From: Burkholderiales bacterium
Lineage (GTDB): Bacteria > Pseudomonadota > Gammaproteobacteria > Burkholderiales > Burkholderiaceae
NCBI GenBank assembly: GCA_026225235.1
Contig: JAMFSK010000115.1
Coordinates: 1-64,000, forward strand
Length of the DNA stretch: 64,000 nt
Direction: 5' to 3'
Each line of letters begins with the position of its first letter. The first letter of the stretch is position 1. This document shows positions 1 through 8,968 of this stretch, one piece after another. The position numbers were made by a program, and so were the translations under genes. A model generated the notes under the pieces. The model made no database searches. It was not told the DNA's origin and worked only from the letters and a program-made list of their open reading frames with translations.

Positions 1-301
<301 letters not shown>

Positions 302-378
302 ACCCACCGCTCGGCCAGAACGAGACTCAAGCGAGATATCCGCCAAAACTTGCATCGCTCTCGTGAAGTCGCGTGGGC

Positions 379-807
379 TTATGACGCTGACTCGACTTCG
401 CTCGCGACAAGTTCGAATCCTTCGTCGAGCCAACCGGTTACCCCTCCGATCATCACCTTCACGGGGCGCCCCAACTGAGCCAGTCGTATAGCACCTCGTG
501 TTGCGCCGTTGCAGTGTGGTCCTGCGCAGTAGGTGACGAAGAGAGTATCGGCCGGATAGTCCATTAGCTTCGATGCAACGATCTTGCCGTGGGGCAGGTT
601 TACTGCACCCGGCACATGGCCTCGGGCAAACAACGTCGGACTGCGAACGTCGATCAGCATGAACCCGGGCGTGCCACTCGCGAGTGCGCTGGAAACGTCC
701 GAACAGTCGGTTTCGAATTGTAGCGACGCGTGAAAGTGGGCGAGCGCGGCGAAGCTGTCAGCGGCAGAAATGGCTGTAACGGCGTTGATGACGTTGGTGG
801 TCGACAT
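379..807 (-). CDS. Rhodanese-like domain protein
   Basis: A 142-residue single-domain rhodanese. Residues about 30-135 form the domain: LIDVRSP (51-57), the ARGHVPGAVNLPH segment (61-73), and the active loop YCAGPHCNGATRGA with candidate catalytic Cys94, followed by GGVTGWLDEG. Members accept or transfer sulfane sulfur, but the acceptor cannot be inferred. The reading frame extends 21 residues upstream to 870. The inner ATG at 807 was chosen because the extra residues do not look like part of the fold; neither start has a good ribosome binding site. The gene is divergent from the FtrA-type regulator, a pairing often seen in proteobacteria, so regulation of the rhodanese by that protein is plausible. 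Confidence 0.85.
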   Translation of the reverse strand: MSTTNVINAVTAISAADSFAALAHFHASLQFETDCSDVSSALASGTPGFMLIDVRSPTLFARGHVPGAVNLPHGKIVASKLMDYPADTLFVTYCAGPHCNGATRGAIRLAQLGRPVKVMIGGVTGWLDEGFELVASEVESAS

Positions 808-912
808 GTTTGAAATCCGAAAAAGTGCGATGAGCGTGCTGGCCTGAAAGTTCGATTCATGAGCCTTCATTTTGACGACGAGTCACACATCCGATAAGTG
901 GCGTAATCGTCA

Positions 913-926
913 ATATTCGGTAATAT
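913..926. promoter_or_regulatory. Inverted repeat just upstream of the FtrA-type gene
   Basis: ATATT-CGGT-AATAT is a perfect 5-bp inverted repeat that ends 6 bases before the ATG at 933. It lies in the 125-base divergent space shared with the rhodanese gene. The position fits an operator for the FtrA-like protein or another regulator; this is inference from symmetry and place only. Confidence 0.35.
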
Positions 927-932
927 CGCGCC

Positions 933-1898
933 ATGGACAATCATCTCGTCGTTGCGCTGGCTTACGACCGGCTCTGCACTTTCGAATTCGGCTGCGTGAC
1001 TGAACTGTTCGCGCTCGAACGTCCAGAGCTCGGGGTGGACTGGTATCGCTTCGCGGTTTGTGCGACCGAACCTGGCCCGCTCCGCGCGGCAGGCGGCATC
1101 ACGTTCGCCGCGCCCTACACGCTCAAGCTGCTGGATCGCGCGAATACAATCGTGGTGCCTGGGTGGCGCGATGCCGACGAATTGCCGCCCGAAGCGCTGC
1201 TAAGGAAGATCCGCGCCGCTTACCGGCGTGGTGCGCGTCTCTGCTCGATCTGCTCCGGCGTGTTCGTGCTCGCGGCGGCTGGCATACTCGACGGCAAGAC
1301 CGTCACGACTCACTGGCGCTATGCGACGAAATTGCAGCAGCGCTACCCGCAAGTGCGTGTGCAGCCCGACGCGCTGTATGTCGACGAAGGGCAGATCATT
1401 ACGTCGGCGGGCTCGGCAGCGGGATTGGACATGCTGCTCCATCTGGTGCGGCGCGACTATGGTCGCGCAGTGGCGAACCGTGTTGCACAACGGCTCGTGG
1501 TGCCTCCGCATCGCGAAGGCGGTCAGGCTCAGTTTGTGCCACGCCCGATGTCGCCGGACGAAGGCGGGCGTCTAGCGAAGTTGATGGACTGGGTGCGCCA
1601 GCATCCCGCGTTGCCCCACACGCTACGCTCGCTTGCCGAATGGGCGGCGATGAGTCCAAGGACACTGCAACGGCAATTTCAAGATGCCACAGGTATGGCG
1701 CCGTACCAATGGCTCGTGCGTGAGCGTGTCGCGGTGGCCCGCGAACTGCTCGAAGTGCAAAGGACTATGTCCGTTGCCCGGGTCGCCGAGCTGTCGGGTT
1801 TCGGCTCTGAGGAGTCGATGCGCAGGCACTTCCGACGCATCGCGCTCACCAGTCCGACCGGATACCGGGAACAGTTTGGACATGACCCGCGGGCATAG
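933..1898 (+). CDS. ftrA: GlxA/FtrA-family AraC-type transcriptional regulator
   Basis: 321 residues with two domains. Residues 5-190 form a DJ-1/PfpI-like class I glutamine amidotransferase fold with the elbow sequence CSICSGVF (Cys107 at the usual nucleophile position), followed by TTHW at 125-128, typical of GlxA regulators. Residues 215-318 are an AraC/XylS double helix-turn-helix (MSPRTLQRQF, then VARVAELSGFGSEESMRRHF). The length equals the family norm. The N-terminal domain is thought to sense a ligand rather than act as an enzyme. It is divergent from the rhodanese gene. The ATG at 933 starts right at the first beta strand (DNHLVVALAYD), so this start is well supported. Confidence 0.9.
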   Translation: MDNHLVVALAYDRLCTFEFGCVTELFALERPELGVDWYRFAVCATEPGPLRAAGGITFAAPYTLKLLDRANTIVVPGWRDADELPPEALLRKIRAAYRRGARLCSICSGVFVLAAAGILDGKTVTTHWRYATKLQQRYPQVRVQPDALYVDEGQIITSAGSAAGLDMLLHLVRRDYGRAVANRVAQRLVVPPHREGGQAQFVPRPMSPDEGGRLAKLMDWVRQHPALPHTLRSLAEWAAMSPRTLQRQFQDATGMAPYQWLVRERVAVARELLEVQRTMSVARVAELSGFGSEESMRRHFRRIALTSPTGYREQFGHDPRA

Positions 1899-1943
1899 GA
1901 ACGTCGATTCGGGTGGGGCGGGGAAGGGCGCAGGTTGACTTGA

Positions 1944-2498
1944 CTACACCTGTCGCAGTGATATGAAAAGACCGTGGACGCGCTCGCACAGGGTCTGCAC
2001 GCGCAATTTGACTTTTACTTGGTTGATGGAGCTTACGGTCTCAAACTCAATCTGCGTTCCGGTTTCTTTGGTGTATCCCTGCATCGTTGCCGGCCCAGTC
2101 GGTTGGCCGCATAGGTAGCGCTGTGACCATATTTCGCGGTCCCTCATACTCGTGAACCGATATGAGCTGCAGGCAAGGTTCGCCAGCGACGGGCCTAGTG
2201 AGCCGCGGTCACCCCAAATAAGGTCGTGAAGAACCGAGTCCACAGCGGAATTCGACGAAATGCACGGATAGTGGCCAGTCAATGCCCGCTTGGCGTGAGA
2301 GAGCGTATCGCCTCGGTCGGGCGTCAAGCGCATCCCCCTGCCGGTGTCGCGAAGCACGCCTCTTGAATCGACGATATCCAGTGCTAATCGGGTCTCACGT
2401 GTGCGGCTGAATTCAACGATGCTAAGCGCAAGAAGTTCTGCGCAAACGTTGTCTCCAGAAAGCTGACGAGAGACCCGAATGATTTCATCTCGCTGCAT
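1944..2498 (-). CDS. Stand-alone GHKL ATPase domain related to the GyrB N-terminus
   Basis: 184 residues. The order of motifs is that of a type II topoisomerase B-subunit ATPase domain: a helix in the N-box position (CAELLALSIVEF, 19-30), the G1-like motif DTGRGM at 51-56 (DNGRGI in GyrB), a lid-like stretch, GSLGPSLANLACS at 99-111 corresponding to the G2 helix (GLGxxVVNALS in GyrB), then SQRYLCGQP and ETGTQIEF (145-152), which match the strand after the lid. The transducer, toprim and DNA-binding parts of GyrB are absent. The start is supported by GGGA upstream. Function is unknown; it could be a diverged paralogue or a remnant. No partner gene lies beside it. Confidence 0.6.
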   Translation of the reverse strand: MQRDEIIRVSRQLSGDNVCAELLALSIVEFSRTRETRLALDIVDSRGVLRDTGRGMRLTPDRGDTLSHAKRALTGHYPCISSNSAVDSVLHDLIWGDRGSLGPSLANLACSSYRFTSMRDREIWSQRYLCGQPTGPATMQGYTKETGTQIEFETVSSINQVKVKLRVQTLCERVHGLFISLRQV

Positions 2499-2733
2499 CG
2501 TATTCCCATATAAGCACAGACACTCGAATCGTTATTTTCGGGGGGGGTGAAAGCTATGTCGAGAGCTTGTCGTTGCCGGGATCGTGTCACGCACTGCTGA
2601 TTCCAGTCTAAGAACAGTCATTGAGCTTCTCGATATGGACGTTCGGAATTCGCCGGACTCTTCCGGAGGCGGAGGGCGCCTCACGACCCGAAGCGCCCGT
2701 TCAACTCTTCCAACAGTGGGCATTCGTCGCGAG

Positions 2734-3429
2734 TCACTTCACCCGTGGGGAAACAGGCTCGACCGGGCCGTACAACGCGTGTGTCTCCTGCATGGTGACC
2801 GCCCAGTAGCGATCGCCGTACGACCAATGCCACCATTCGAATGGTTAGTTTACAAAACCAGCACCTTCGAGTGCATGAAATAGCACACTACGATATTCAC
2901 GAGCAACCGAGCCAAGATCGTCAAAGCTCGAGAAGCATGCACCCTTCGAGGCGGTCTCATCCTCGTCGTATGCGCAACCCAAATCTAGTTCTCGTCCATT
3001 CGGGTCGCACAAGGTAACGTCGATCGCGCCGCCGCTTGGATGTCCAGCCACCCATGGCGGAGCGACAAAGCGCGACGTGAGCGCAACGGCTTCATCCTCC
3101 GGGAGGCCGGGATTCTCTGCCGTAATTTTGCGCAGGCGACGTTCAAAGTAAAACTTTTGCAGCGAGGCGGGGCGCAGCGACTCCTTGATTAGCAAACGGT
3201 AGCTCAATGGCAAGCCTTCAGCGGCGTGGACGAGTCTGTGGGCCACACCCTTCCTGACGGCGAACGTTGGGGAATATCCAAGGCCGGCAATGTTCGTCGC
3301 TGATTCGTCGATTGTCAGACGAGGATGCAAGCCGTCTATTGAAACGAGCGGCTCGCCACAATCCTTCAAGGACATGGCGGCGACGCGAGGATCGGAAAGG
3401 CTCAGAATTTTCACTTGTCGAATGCTCAC
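2734..3429 (-). pseudogene. D-Ala-D-Ala dipeptidase (M15D, VanX/DdpX family), broken by an internal TAA
   Basis: Residues 1-194 resemble an M15 D-alanyl-D-alanine dipeptidase: RLLIKESLRP, then HPSGGAIDVTL with the zinc ligands His130 and Asp137. The frame then meets TAA at 2845-2847, directly after GFVN. Reading on in the same frame gives 36 more codons, PFEWWHWSYGDRYWA and onward, ending in TGA at 2734-2736. That tail holds the catalytic Glu198 and the third zinc ligand His201. In intact members the stop position is normally Tyr (VNYPxEWWHWSYGD), so one base change TAC/TAT to TAA explains the break. The start is a GTG at 3429. Unless the stop is read through, the product lacks its active site. 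Confidence 0.85.
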
Positions 3430-3582
3430 GAGAAATTTTTTTCACTAACGCGCGCAGTCTATATTCTTCAACCGATACCGGCATGTTCACTTCGACCTGA
3501 TCGAACAATTCGAGAGTGTCCGCGTTACTCAATCCTGCCGCGCAGAACGCCTAAGCGGGATACGCGGTTTAACGGAGAGCCA

Positions 3583-5217
3583 TTAGAGGGTGATCGCAAT
3601 CGACTGCGAGTTGGGCCCCGCCACCACACTGCCCAGTGGCGTGAGTTGGCCGCTTGCCCCCACGGAGAATTCCAGAACCGAACTGCCGGTGACTACGTAG
3701 ACGACCTTGCCCGTGGGGCCGACCGCAATGCCAGCCGTCTGGGCCCCTATTGCCGTGGTCGTACTCAGAACCGGGACGCCCCCGCCTCCGATGGAAAACT
3801 GCGAAACCGCATTGACGCTGTTATGTCCCGCGTACAGAAACTGGCCCGTGGGGTCGACAGCGACGGCAAGAGGAAGGCCTGCCTCCAGCGTGGTCGCGAC
3901 CAGCGTAAGGGCGCCATTGTTCCCGATGGAGTAGGTGATAATTGCGGTTCCGATGGAACCCACATAGATGAAGCCACCAGTTGGATCCACGGCGATGGAA
4001 GTGGGCGAAGAGGTACCGGTGGTCGGCACTTGCGCGAGGCCTGAGCCACTGTCCGGGATACCCGTCAGCGAACCGTCCGGGCCGATCGCGTATTGCCAGA
4101 TCGAAGCCGACAATTCGCTTGCCACATAGACATACTTGCCCGTCGTGTCGACGGCGACGGAGATGGGGGCCGTGCCCGTCACGACGGGCGGCGCTGCGAT
4201 GGGCGTGAGCGCGCCATGTGCCCCGATGGCGTATTGCGCCACACTGGGCGCACCAGACTTCTGGATCGCCGCGTAGACGTACTTGCCGGTCGGATCGACT
4301 GCCACCGAGACCGGCGTTCCGGATGTGGGCACGCTTGGGAGGCCCGTTGTGCTATCTGCGATCCCGCTGAGCGAGCCGTCCTGGCCGATCGTGAACTGCG
4401 AGACGGAATCGCCTGAACGGTTCGTCACGTAGGCGTACCGCCCCTTCGGGTCGACCGCGACCGAGGCGGGAGCGGCACCTGTGGCGGCGGTTGCGGTGGC
4501 CATGGGTGTTAACGTGCCGTCTGTCTCGAGGTTGTACTGCGATACCGTCGCGTTATTGAAGTTGGGCACGTAGGCGAATCCCGGCGTCGATGAACAACTG
4601 ACATTCACGCTCGTCACGTTTGCCGCCACGCCTGTGCCTGATCCATTGGAGACACTGCAGACTTCGCCATGCGCCCGTGTGCTGACGGTGACCACATAGC
4701 CGCCTAGCTGCGCGACAGGAAGCGCGAAAGTGAATGGGCCGTTGGCGGTGACGATAAGCGTATCGCCGCTGTTGTTCTCGAGTTCCAGTTGCGTGCCGGC
4801 GGCCAGACCCGAAACGATGCCGCCGATCTTGTAGGCGGCCACCGAGCAGACCACGCCGACATTGGTCACGTTCGCTTTGACGCCCATGCCTGCACCGTTG
4901 GAAACCGTGCAGGTTTGCCCGGTTGGCGAGTTGCTCACGGTGACTGCATACCCACCGTTCTCGACCACGGGCGTGCTAAACACGAACGCTCCATCGCCTG
5001 TGACTACGAGCGCATTGCCGCCGTTATCTTCCAGTGTGACCTGGGCGCCTTGCGCAAGGCCAGACACCGTGCCACTAATTGTGAAAGTCGTAGGCGGTGG
5101 ACTATTCGCGGGGCCGCTGGTACTCGACCCATTGCCGCCGCATGCGCCAAGAAGAAGACAGTAGACGAACACAAGCAACATGCAACTGCGAGAACCCCGT
5201 TCCATAGTGATTTCCAT
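3583..5217 (-). CDS. YVTN/lactonase-type beta-propeller lipoprotein with two tandem beta-sandwich repeats
   Basis: 544 residues. A signal peptide ends in the lipobox LGAC (Cys26), so the protein is probably lipid-anchored. Residues 44-125 and 127-208 are two copies of one about 82-residue domain; both contain the pattern GxVSGLAxG, then a V/L-x-L-E-N-G strand region, then CxVSNGxGxGVxANVTxV, and each has a Cys pair suggestive of a disulfide. Residues about 212-544 hold seven blades with repeats such as YAYVTNRSGDSVSQF and GQDGSLSGI, the 6-phosphogluconolactonase/YVTN fold. The fold is common in exported proteins of unknown ligand, so no enzymatic role is claimed. Met5 is an alternative start. 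Confidence 0.8.
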   Translation of the reverse strand: MEITMERGSRSCMLLVFVYCLLLGACGGNGSSTSGPANSPPPTTFTISGTVSGLAQGAQVTLEDNGGNALVVTGDGAFVFSTPVVENGGYAVTVSNSPTGQTCTVSNGAGMGVKANVTNVGVVCSVAAYKIGGIVSGLAAGTQLELENNSGDTLIVTANGPFTFALPVAQLGGYVVTVSTRAHGEVCSVSNGSGTGVAANVTSVNVSCSSTPGFAYVPNFNNATVSQYNLETDGTLTPMATATAATGAAPASVAVDPKGRYAYVTNRSGDSVSQFTIGQDGSLSGIADSTTGLPSVPTSGTPVSVAVDPTGKYVYAAIQKSGAPSVAQYAIGAHGALTPIAAPPVVTGTAPISVAVDTTGKYVYVASELSASIWQYAIGPDGSLTGIPDSGSGLAQVPTTGTSSPTSIAVDPTGGFIYVGSIGTAIITYSIGNNGALTLVATTLEAGLPLAVAVDPTGQFLYAGHNSVNAVSQFSIGGGGVPVLSTTTAIGAQTAGIAVGPTGKVVYVVTGSSVLEFSVGASGQLTPLGSVVAGPNSQSIAITL

Positions 5218-5590
5218 GGTCTCTTCTGTTTGGAGACGACTTTTTGGTTTTTTATGCGGGGATTCAACACGAACGTATTGCCCAGATCAAACAGCTCAGG
5301 CAATACCGTCGTCCGTTCGGTGCATCCGGCCGATGCTTAACGCAGATGCTCTGGAATCCGCAGTGCTTGAACATAAAGGATTACAGCGCCCAGTCAGACG
5401 TTTCAAGCAACGATTTTTGGAAAGTGTTGCTAAATTGCTATCATTAATGCATTGAGTCACTGATCGCATCTTCGGCCGGCAGTTCGCGGGAGACGAAACT
5501 GCTGCATCGTTCTTTTAAAAATCCAGGTTAGAAGAAAAAACGACTCATGTCGTGTAAAAATCCGAGATCACAAAAAATACGGGGCCGACA
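5218..5590. other. Intergenic region between two divergent lipoprotein genes
   Basis: 373 bases between the beta-propeller gene (leftward) and the next lipoprotein gene (rightward). The right half is more AT-rich than its surroundings, with runs of A and T around 5510-5580, which fits promoters for one or both genes. I see no convincing gene, repeat or terminator. Confidence 0.5.
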
Positions 5591-6196
5591 ATGCGTCAGC
5601 GATTTGTTGGGTTGTTCGCATGTGTATTTGTTTTTGCTTTTGTCTTTGTCGCAGCGGGATGCGATAGCACTTCTGGACAAACTACGCTTCTCAAAAGACC
5701 CGATGCACCCGCTTCGGCCATTGCCATTGAATATGTACCCGCACCTATGCGTGCCGACGGTGCCACAGCGCCTCAGGAGGGTCTCGACGCAGCGCTCCTC
5801 AGAGCAGGCTATATCAGCCTCGGCGGTCGTATTTCGCGTTTAGCGCCTGAACTTCTCTCACCCAAAGGCGTCTCCGTTCAGATGCGCCCTGTGACGCGGC
5901 GACCGGATGGTCAGTTCGTGGCGATGGCGTCGACGTCCGCTGAGACCGCCTTCGTACAAAAGGAACTCGTCATCTTTGTGACCGACGTTTCAGTGAATAA
6001 GCAGGGGCGCAACGCTACGCTTACCCTACAGACGGTGTTCCGCGATACTCATCCCCGCACCGTTTATTGGCGCGCGGCCTATACCTCAGTGGCCGTGGCG
6101 CAGTCCGTCGATTCGATGGCGTTGGACGACGAAGCGGTATCCAAACTTCTTCAGCAGATTTTTTCGGATCTGGAGAAGGAAGGGCTGATTGTTTGA
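5591..6196 (+). CDS. Hypothetical lipoprotein
   Basis: 201 residues. The N-terminus is a lipoprotein signal: MRQR, a very Phe/Val-rich hydrophobic segment (7-21), then the lipobox AAGC with Cys24. The mature part has mixed alpha/beta character and no motif I recognise. The C-terminal half (FVTDVSVNKQGRNATLTLQTV followed by a short helix ending LLQQIFSDLEKEGL) suggests a beta-sheet region capped by an amphipathic helix. It is divergent from the beta-propeller lipoprotein, so both may be envelope components, but nothing in the sequence gives a function. Confidence 0.65.
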   Translation: MRQRFVGLFACVFVFAFVFVAAGCDSTSGQTTLLKRPDAPASAIAIEYVPAPMRADGATAPQEGLDAALLRAGYISLGGRISRLAPELLSPKGVSVQMRPVTRRPDGQFVAMASTSAETAFVQKELVIFVTDVSVNKQGRNATLTLQTVFRDTHPRTVYWRAAYTSVAVAQSVDSMALDDEAVSKLLQQIFSDLEKEGLIV

Positions 6197-6327
6197 GGAG
6201 CCCCAAAACCAGCGGCATGGTATGGAAGCCGAGTGGCGGAGCCACCGGTTTCCCTCAAACCCTGTGGGCGATGTTCAAAACGCATTCATATAAAAGCGAC
6301 TCACTTTTAAAGCTCACACAGAAAGCG

Positions 6328-6939
6328 ATGCCACCGATCGACAACCTCCTTCACAAACCGGTGCAAATCACCACCGACCGTCTCACGCTGCGCCGCGCGC
6401 GAAACGGCGACGCAGCGTTGCTGTTCAAAGACTATTGCGGTGATGTTGAATGCTCGCGATTTCTCCAGCGAAAGCCGCATGAAACGGCCGGCAAGACCGA
6501 AGCGATGCTGGCGCGCTGGGCGAACACAGCGTGGGAGACCGAGGGTGCATCGTTCACCTGGGTGATCAGCCTTCGTGAGACCCTTGAACCGATCGGCCTC
6601 TTCCTGGCAATTGCGGACGGCCACCGGCTAGAGATCCACTACGGCATTGCCCAGCGGTTCTGGGGGCAAGGACTGGTCGCCGAGGCCGGCGTCGCCGCGC
6701 TCAAGCACCTCCAGCAGTCACCGGGAATTCAGCGAATCTGGACGGTCTGCGACATTGACAACATCGGCTCCCGCCGCGTCCTTGAGAAGCTCGGCATGCA
6801 ATATGAAGGCATCCTTCGCCGATGGCTGGTGCTGCCAGCCTTCGGCACCGAAGCCCGCGATTGCCACGCCTACGCGTGGACGCGTCCGTCTGCAATCAAC
6901 CACGTGACCGCCTCTTCAATCGCCTGCAGCGACGTATAG
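6328..6939 (+). CDS. GNAT-family N-acetyltransferase (RimJ/RimL type)
   Basis: 203 residues from the ATG at 6328. The order TTDRLTLRRARNGDAALLF (beta1-alpha1), FTWVISLRETLEPIGLFLA (beta3-beta4), then the acetyl-CoA-binding strand and loop IHYGIAQRFWGQGLVAEAG, and VCDIDNIGSRRVLEKLGMQYEG (beta5-beta6 and the DNxxSxRVxEKxGF motif) is the standard acetyltransferase_3 layout. Members acetylate protein N-termini, amines or antibiotics; the substrate is not evident. An upstream in-frame ATG at 6271 is possible. The 3' end overlaps the convergent SDR gene by 70 bases. Confidence 0.85.
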   Translation: MPPIDNLLHKPVQITTDRLTLRRARNGDAALLFKDYCGDVECSRFLQRKPHETAGKTEAMLARWANTAWETEGASFTWVISLRETLEPIGLFLAIADGHRLEIHYGIAQRFWGQGLVAEAGVAALKHLQQSPGIQRIWTVCDIDNIGSRRVLEKLGMQYEGILRRWLVLPAFGTEARDCHAYAWTRPSAINHVTASSIACSDV

Positions 6940-7826
6940 CGCGGCGCATACCCGAGCAAGCGTTGGGCTTTGGCAATCGAGCAATTGGGGCTGCGGGCGA
7001 TATGTTCCCAGGTCGCTTCCGCATCTTCGGTCGTCTGGGTCTTGGCCCACGCGTCGAAGGGCAGAAAGCTCAGGTTGGGTTCATGCCCAAACCAGCGCGA
7101 CACGGACTCGGCATAGCCACGCAAGCTCAATGCGCCTGCCGACACGGCGTGAAAACTCTCGCCCACCGAAGCGCTCCAGTTGGCGATGGCGCCCATGAAC
7201 ATCGCAGCAACATCGTCCGCGTGAACATGGTGCACGGTCTCAAGACCGAAGTTCGGTAATGCAAGGCCTTCGCCACGTGCTAGTGTCGAGAAGACCCCGG
7301 TGTTGAAATTGCCCGCGGGGTTCAACGGTGCCCAGCCCGGCCCGACGATGTGCCCAGGATGGATCAGGGTGGCTGGAAACCCCCGCGTACGGGCCTGCCC
7401 GAGCAGGTAGGTCTCGATGGCCGCCTTTTGTGTGCCGTAGTCGCCAAAGGGGCGCTTGGCGGCATCCTCGGGTGTTGGGACGACCACGGGATGACCATGT
7501 GTCCAGATCGTGCCCGTATGCAGGAAGTGGCTCACATGTCCGGCCAACTCTGCTACGAGGTGCTGCGCGCTTGCGAGCGTGAAGCAGATCATGTCGATCA
7601 CGATGTCGGGCTTTAGCGCGCGGATCGACGATCCAAAGCGCCCGTCTTTCTCCAAGCTTTCACGGTCCATCTGGATTTGTTCGACCGCGTTCCACGCGCG
7701 GTTCGCCGCATACGGTTTCGCTTTGCCCCGGCTCACCGTGATCACTTCGTGCCCCGCCTCCACGAGGCGTGGGACCAGGTAGGTACCCACGTGTCCGGTT
7801 GCGCCGATTACAAGTACGCGTGTCAT
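6870..7826 (-). CDS. NAD(P)-dependent epimerase/dehydratase (extended SDR)
   Basis: 318 residues from the ATG at 7826; a GTG one codon earlier is less likely. The nucleotide-binding motif GATGHVGTYL lies at the very N-terminus. VIDMICFT follows at the end of the next beta-alpha unit, and FGDYGTQKAAIETYL provides the YxxxK catalytic pair. LIHPGHIVGPGW is the usual substrate-side loop. The C-terminal region, LLGYAPRYTSLQAIEEAVTWL, is the closing helix bundle. Natural substrates of this subgroup are often sugars or lignin-derived compounds, but none can be assigned. It converges with and overlaps the GNAT gene. Confidence 0.85.
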   Translation of the reverse strand: MTRVLVIGATGHVGTYLVPRLVEAGHEVITVSRGKAKPYAANRAWNAVEQIQMDRESLEKDGRFGSSIRALKPDIVIDMICFTLASAQHLVAELAGHVSHFLHTGTIWTHGHPVVVPTPEDAAKRPFGDYGTQKAAIETYLLGQARTRGFPATLIHPGHIVGPGWAPLNPAGNFNTGVFSTLARGEGLALPNFGLETVHHVHADDVAAMFMGAIANWSASVGESFHAVSAGALSLRGYAESVSRWFGHEPNLSFLPFDAWAKTQTTEDAEATWEHIARSPNCSIAKAQRLLGYAPRYTSLQAIEEAVTWLIADGRVHA

Positions 7827-8077
7827 CACTGTCTCTCAATGTTGTTATCGGAAAGGCCCTGCTCGGGATAAACCCGCAGATCGCAGCATTCTTGCAGCCG
7901 CAAAGATAGGCTCTGGCGTACGTTAACGTCAAATCGCAAGCAACGTGCAAAGCCACACGTGTCGTCCGCGCCCCATGATCGGCGCGTCGTGTGAAATCCT
8001 TCTGCATCAAAGCCTTTAGCGACGGGCTTGACGACCCACCTATGGCCGCAAGACCGCGCAATGACCCTGGAGACATA

Positions 8078-8833
8078 ATGGAAATCCCCTCGCTTAAACA
8101 AGTCGTCAGTCAGGAAGAATGGCAACTGCGATGCGATCTGGCCGCGTGCTATCGCCTGGTCGCGATGCACGGCTGGTCGGACCTGGTGTTCACACACATC
8201 AGTGCGCGCGTACCCGGGCGAGACCATTGTTTTCTGATCAACCCTTATGGCCTGATGTTCGAGGAGATCACGGCATCCTCCCTGATCCTGGTCGATGCGG
8301 AGGGCGGCAAACTGACGGACTCCACGTTCCCCGTGAACAAGGCTGGCTTCGTTATCCATAGTGCTGTGCATGCCGCGCGCGAGGACGTTCAGTGTGTGCT
8401 TCACACCCATACTCGGGCAGGCGTGGCTGTCAGCGCGCAGAAAGCTGGCGTTCTGCCAATCTCGCAGCAATCAACGTTCGTGCTGCGCTCGCTCGCGTAC
8501 CACGACTATGAGGGTGTCGCCCTCCACGACGAGGAAAAACCTCGCCTGCAGGCGGACCTGGGTAGCGCGAATTTCCTTATGCTGCGCAATCACGGCTTGC
8601 TGACAGTAGGGCGCACGATTCCCGATGCGTTCCTCAATATGTATCTGTTCGAGAGCACCTGCGAGATCCAGATCGCAGCACAGAGTGCCTCGGAACTGAC
8701 GTACGTGGCGCCTTCAGTTCTCGAAGGTGTGGCAGCTTCGGCCAAGACGCAGACAGGGGGGCAGGGCGGCGCGTTTGTCTGGCCGGCGCTGATTCGCAAG
8801 CTCGATCGAACAGACGACAGCTACAAGACGTGA
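8078..8833 (+). CDS. Class II aldolase/adducin family protein
   Basis: 251 residues. The ATG at 8078 follows GGAG with a 6-base spacer, so this start is favoured over an upstream one at 7991. The family features are visible: LAACYRLVAMHGWSDLVFTHIS (N-terminal helix and phosphate-binding loop), NPYGLMFEEI, CVLHTHTRAGVAVSA with the zinc-binding His-x-His, and MLRNHGLLTVG with the third zinc His. The expected Glu for catalysis of true fuculose/ribulose aldolases is uncertain. Many members annotated this way are decarboxylases or of unknown role. It sits alone between the SDR gene and the chemoreceptor. Confidence 0.85.
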   Translation: MEIPSLKQVVSQEEWQLRCDLAACYRLVAMHGWSDLVFTHISARVPGRDHCFLINPYGLMFEEITASSLILVDAEGGKLTDSTFPVNKAGFVIHSAVHAAREDVQCVLHTHTRAGVAVSAQKAGVLPISQQSTFVLRSLAYHDYEGVALHDEEKPRLQADLGSANFLMLRNHGLLTVGRTIPDAFLNMYLFESTCEIQIAAQSASELTYVAPSVLEGVAASAKTQTGGQGGAFVWPALIRKLDRTDDSYKT

Positions 8834-8968
8834 CGTCGCTGCAGGGCGATTGAGCTTCTGTCTCGATCGATCCGCGCGCACCTTAAGTTCGTGCACGCGC
8901 GTGCCGTAATCCAGCTAAGTCGAATGACTACTGCACGCAGTTCACAACCGCAGGGCGCCGGAGACCTC

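Noticed and set aside
411-420. GTTCGAATCC, identical to a tRNA T-arm consensus
   Set aside because: It lies inside the rhodanese reading frame, and there is no acceptor stem, anticodon arm or CCA at tRNA spacing around it.
2584-2883. Open frame of 99 codons on the plus strand
   Set aside because: It is antisense to the tail of the broken dipeptidase gene and has no coding-like features.
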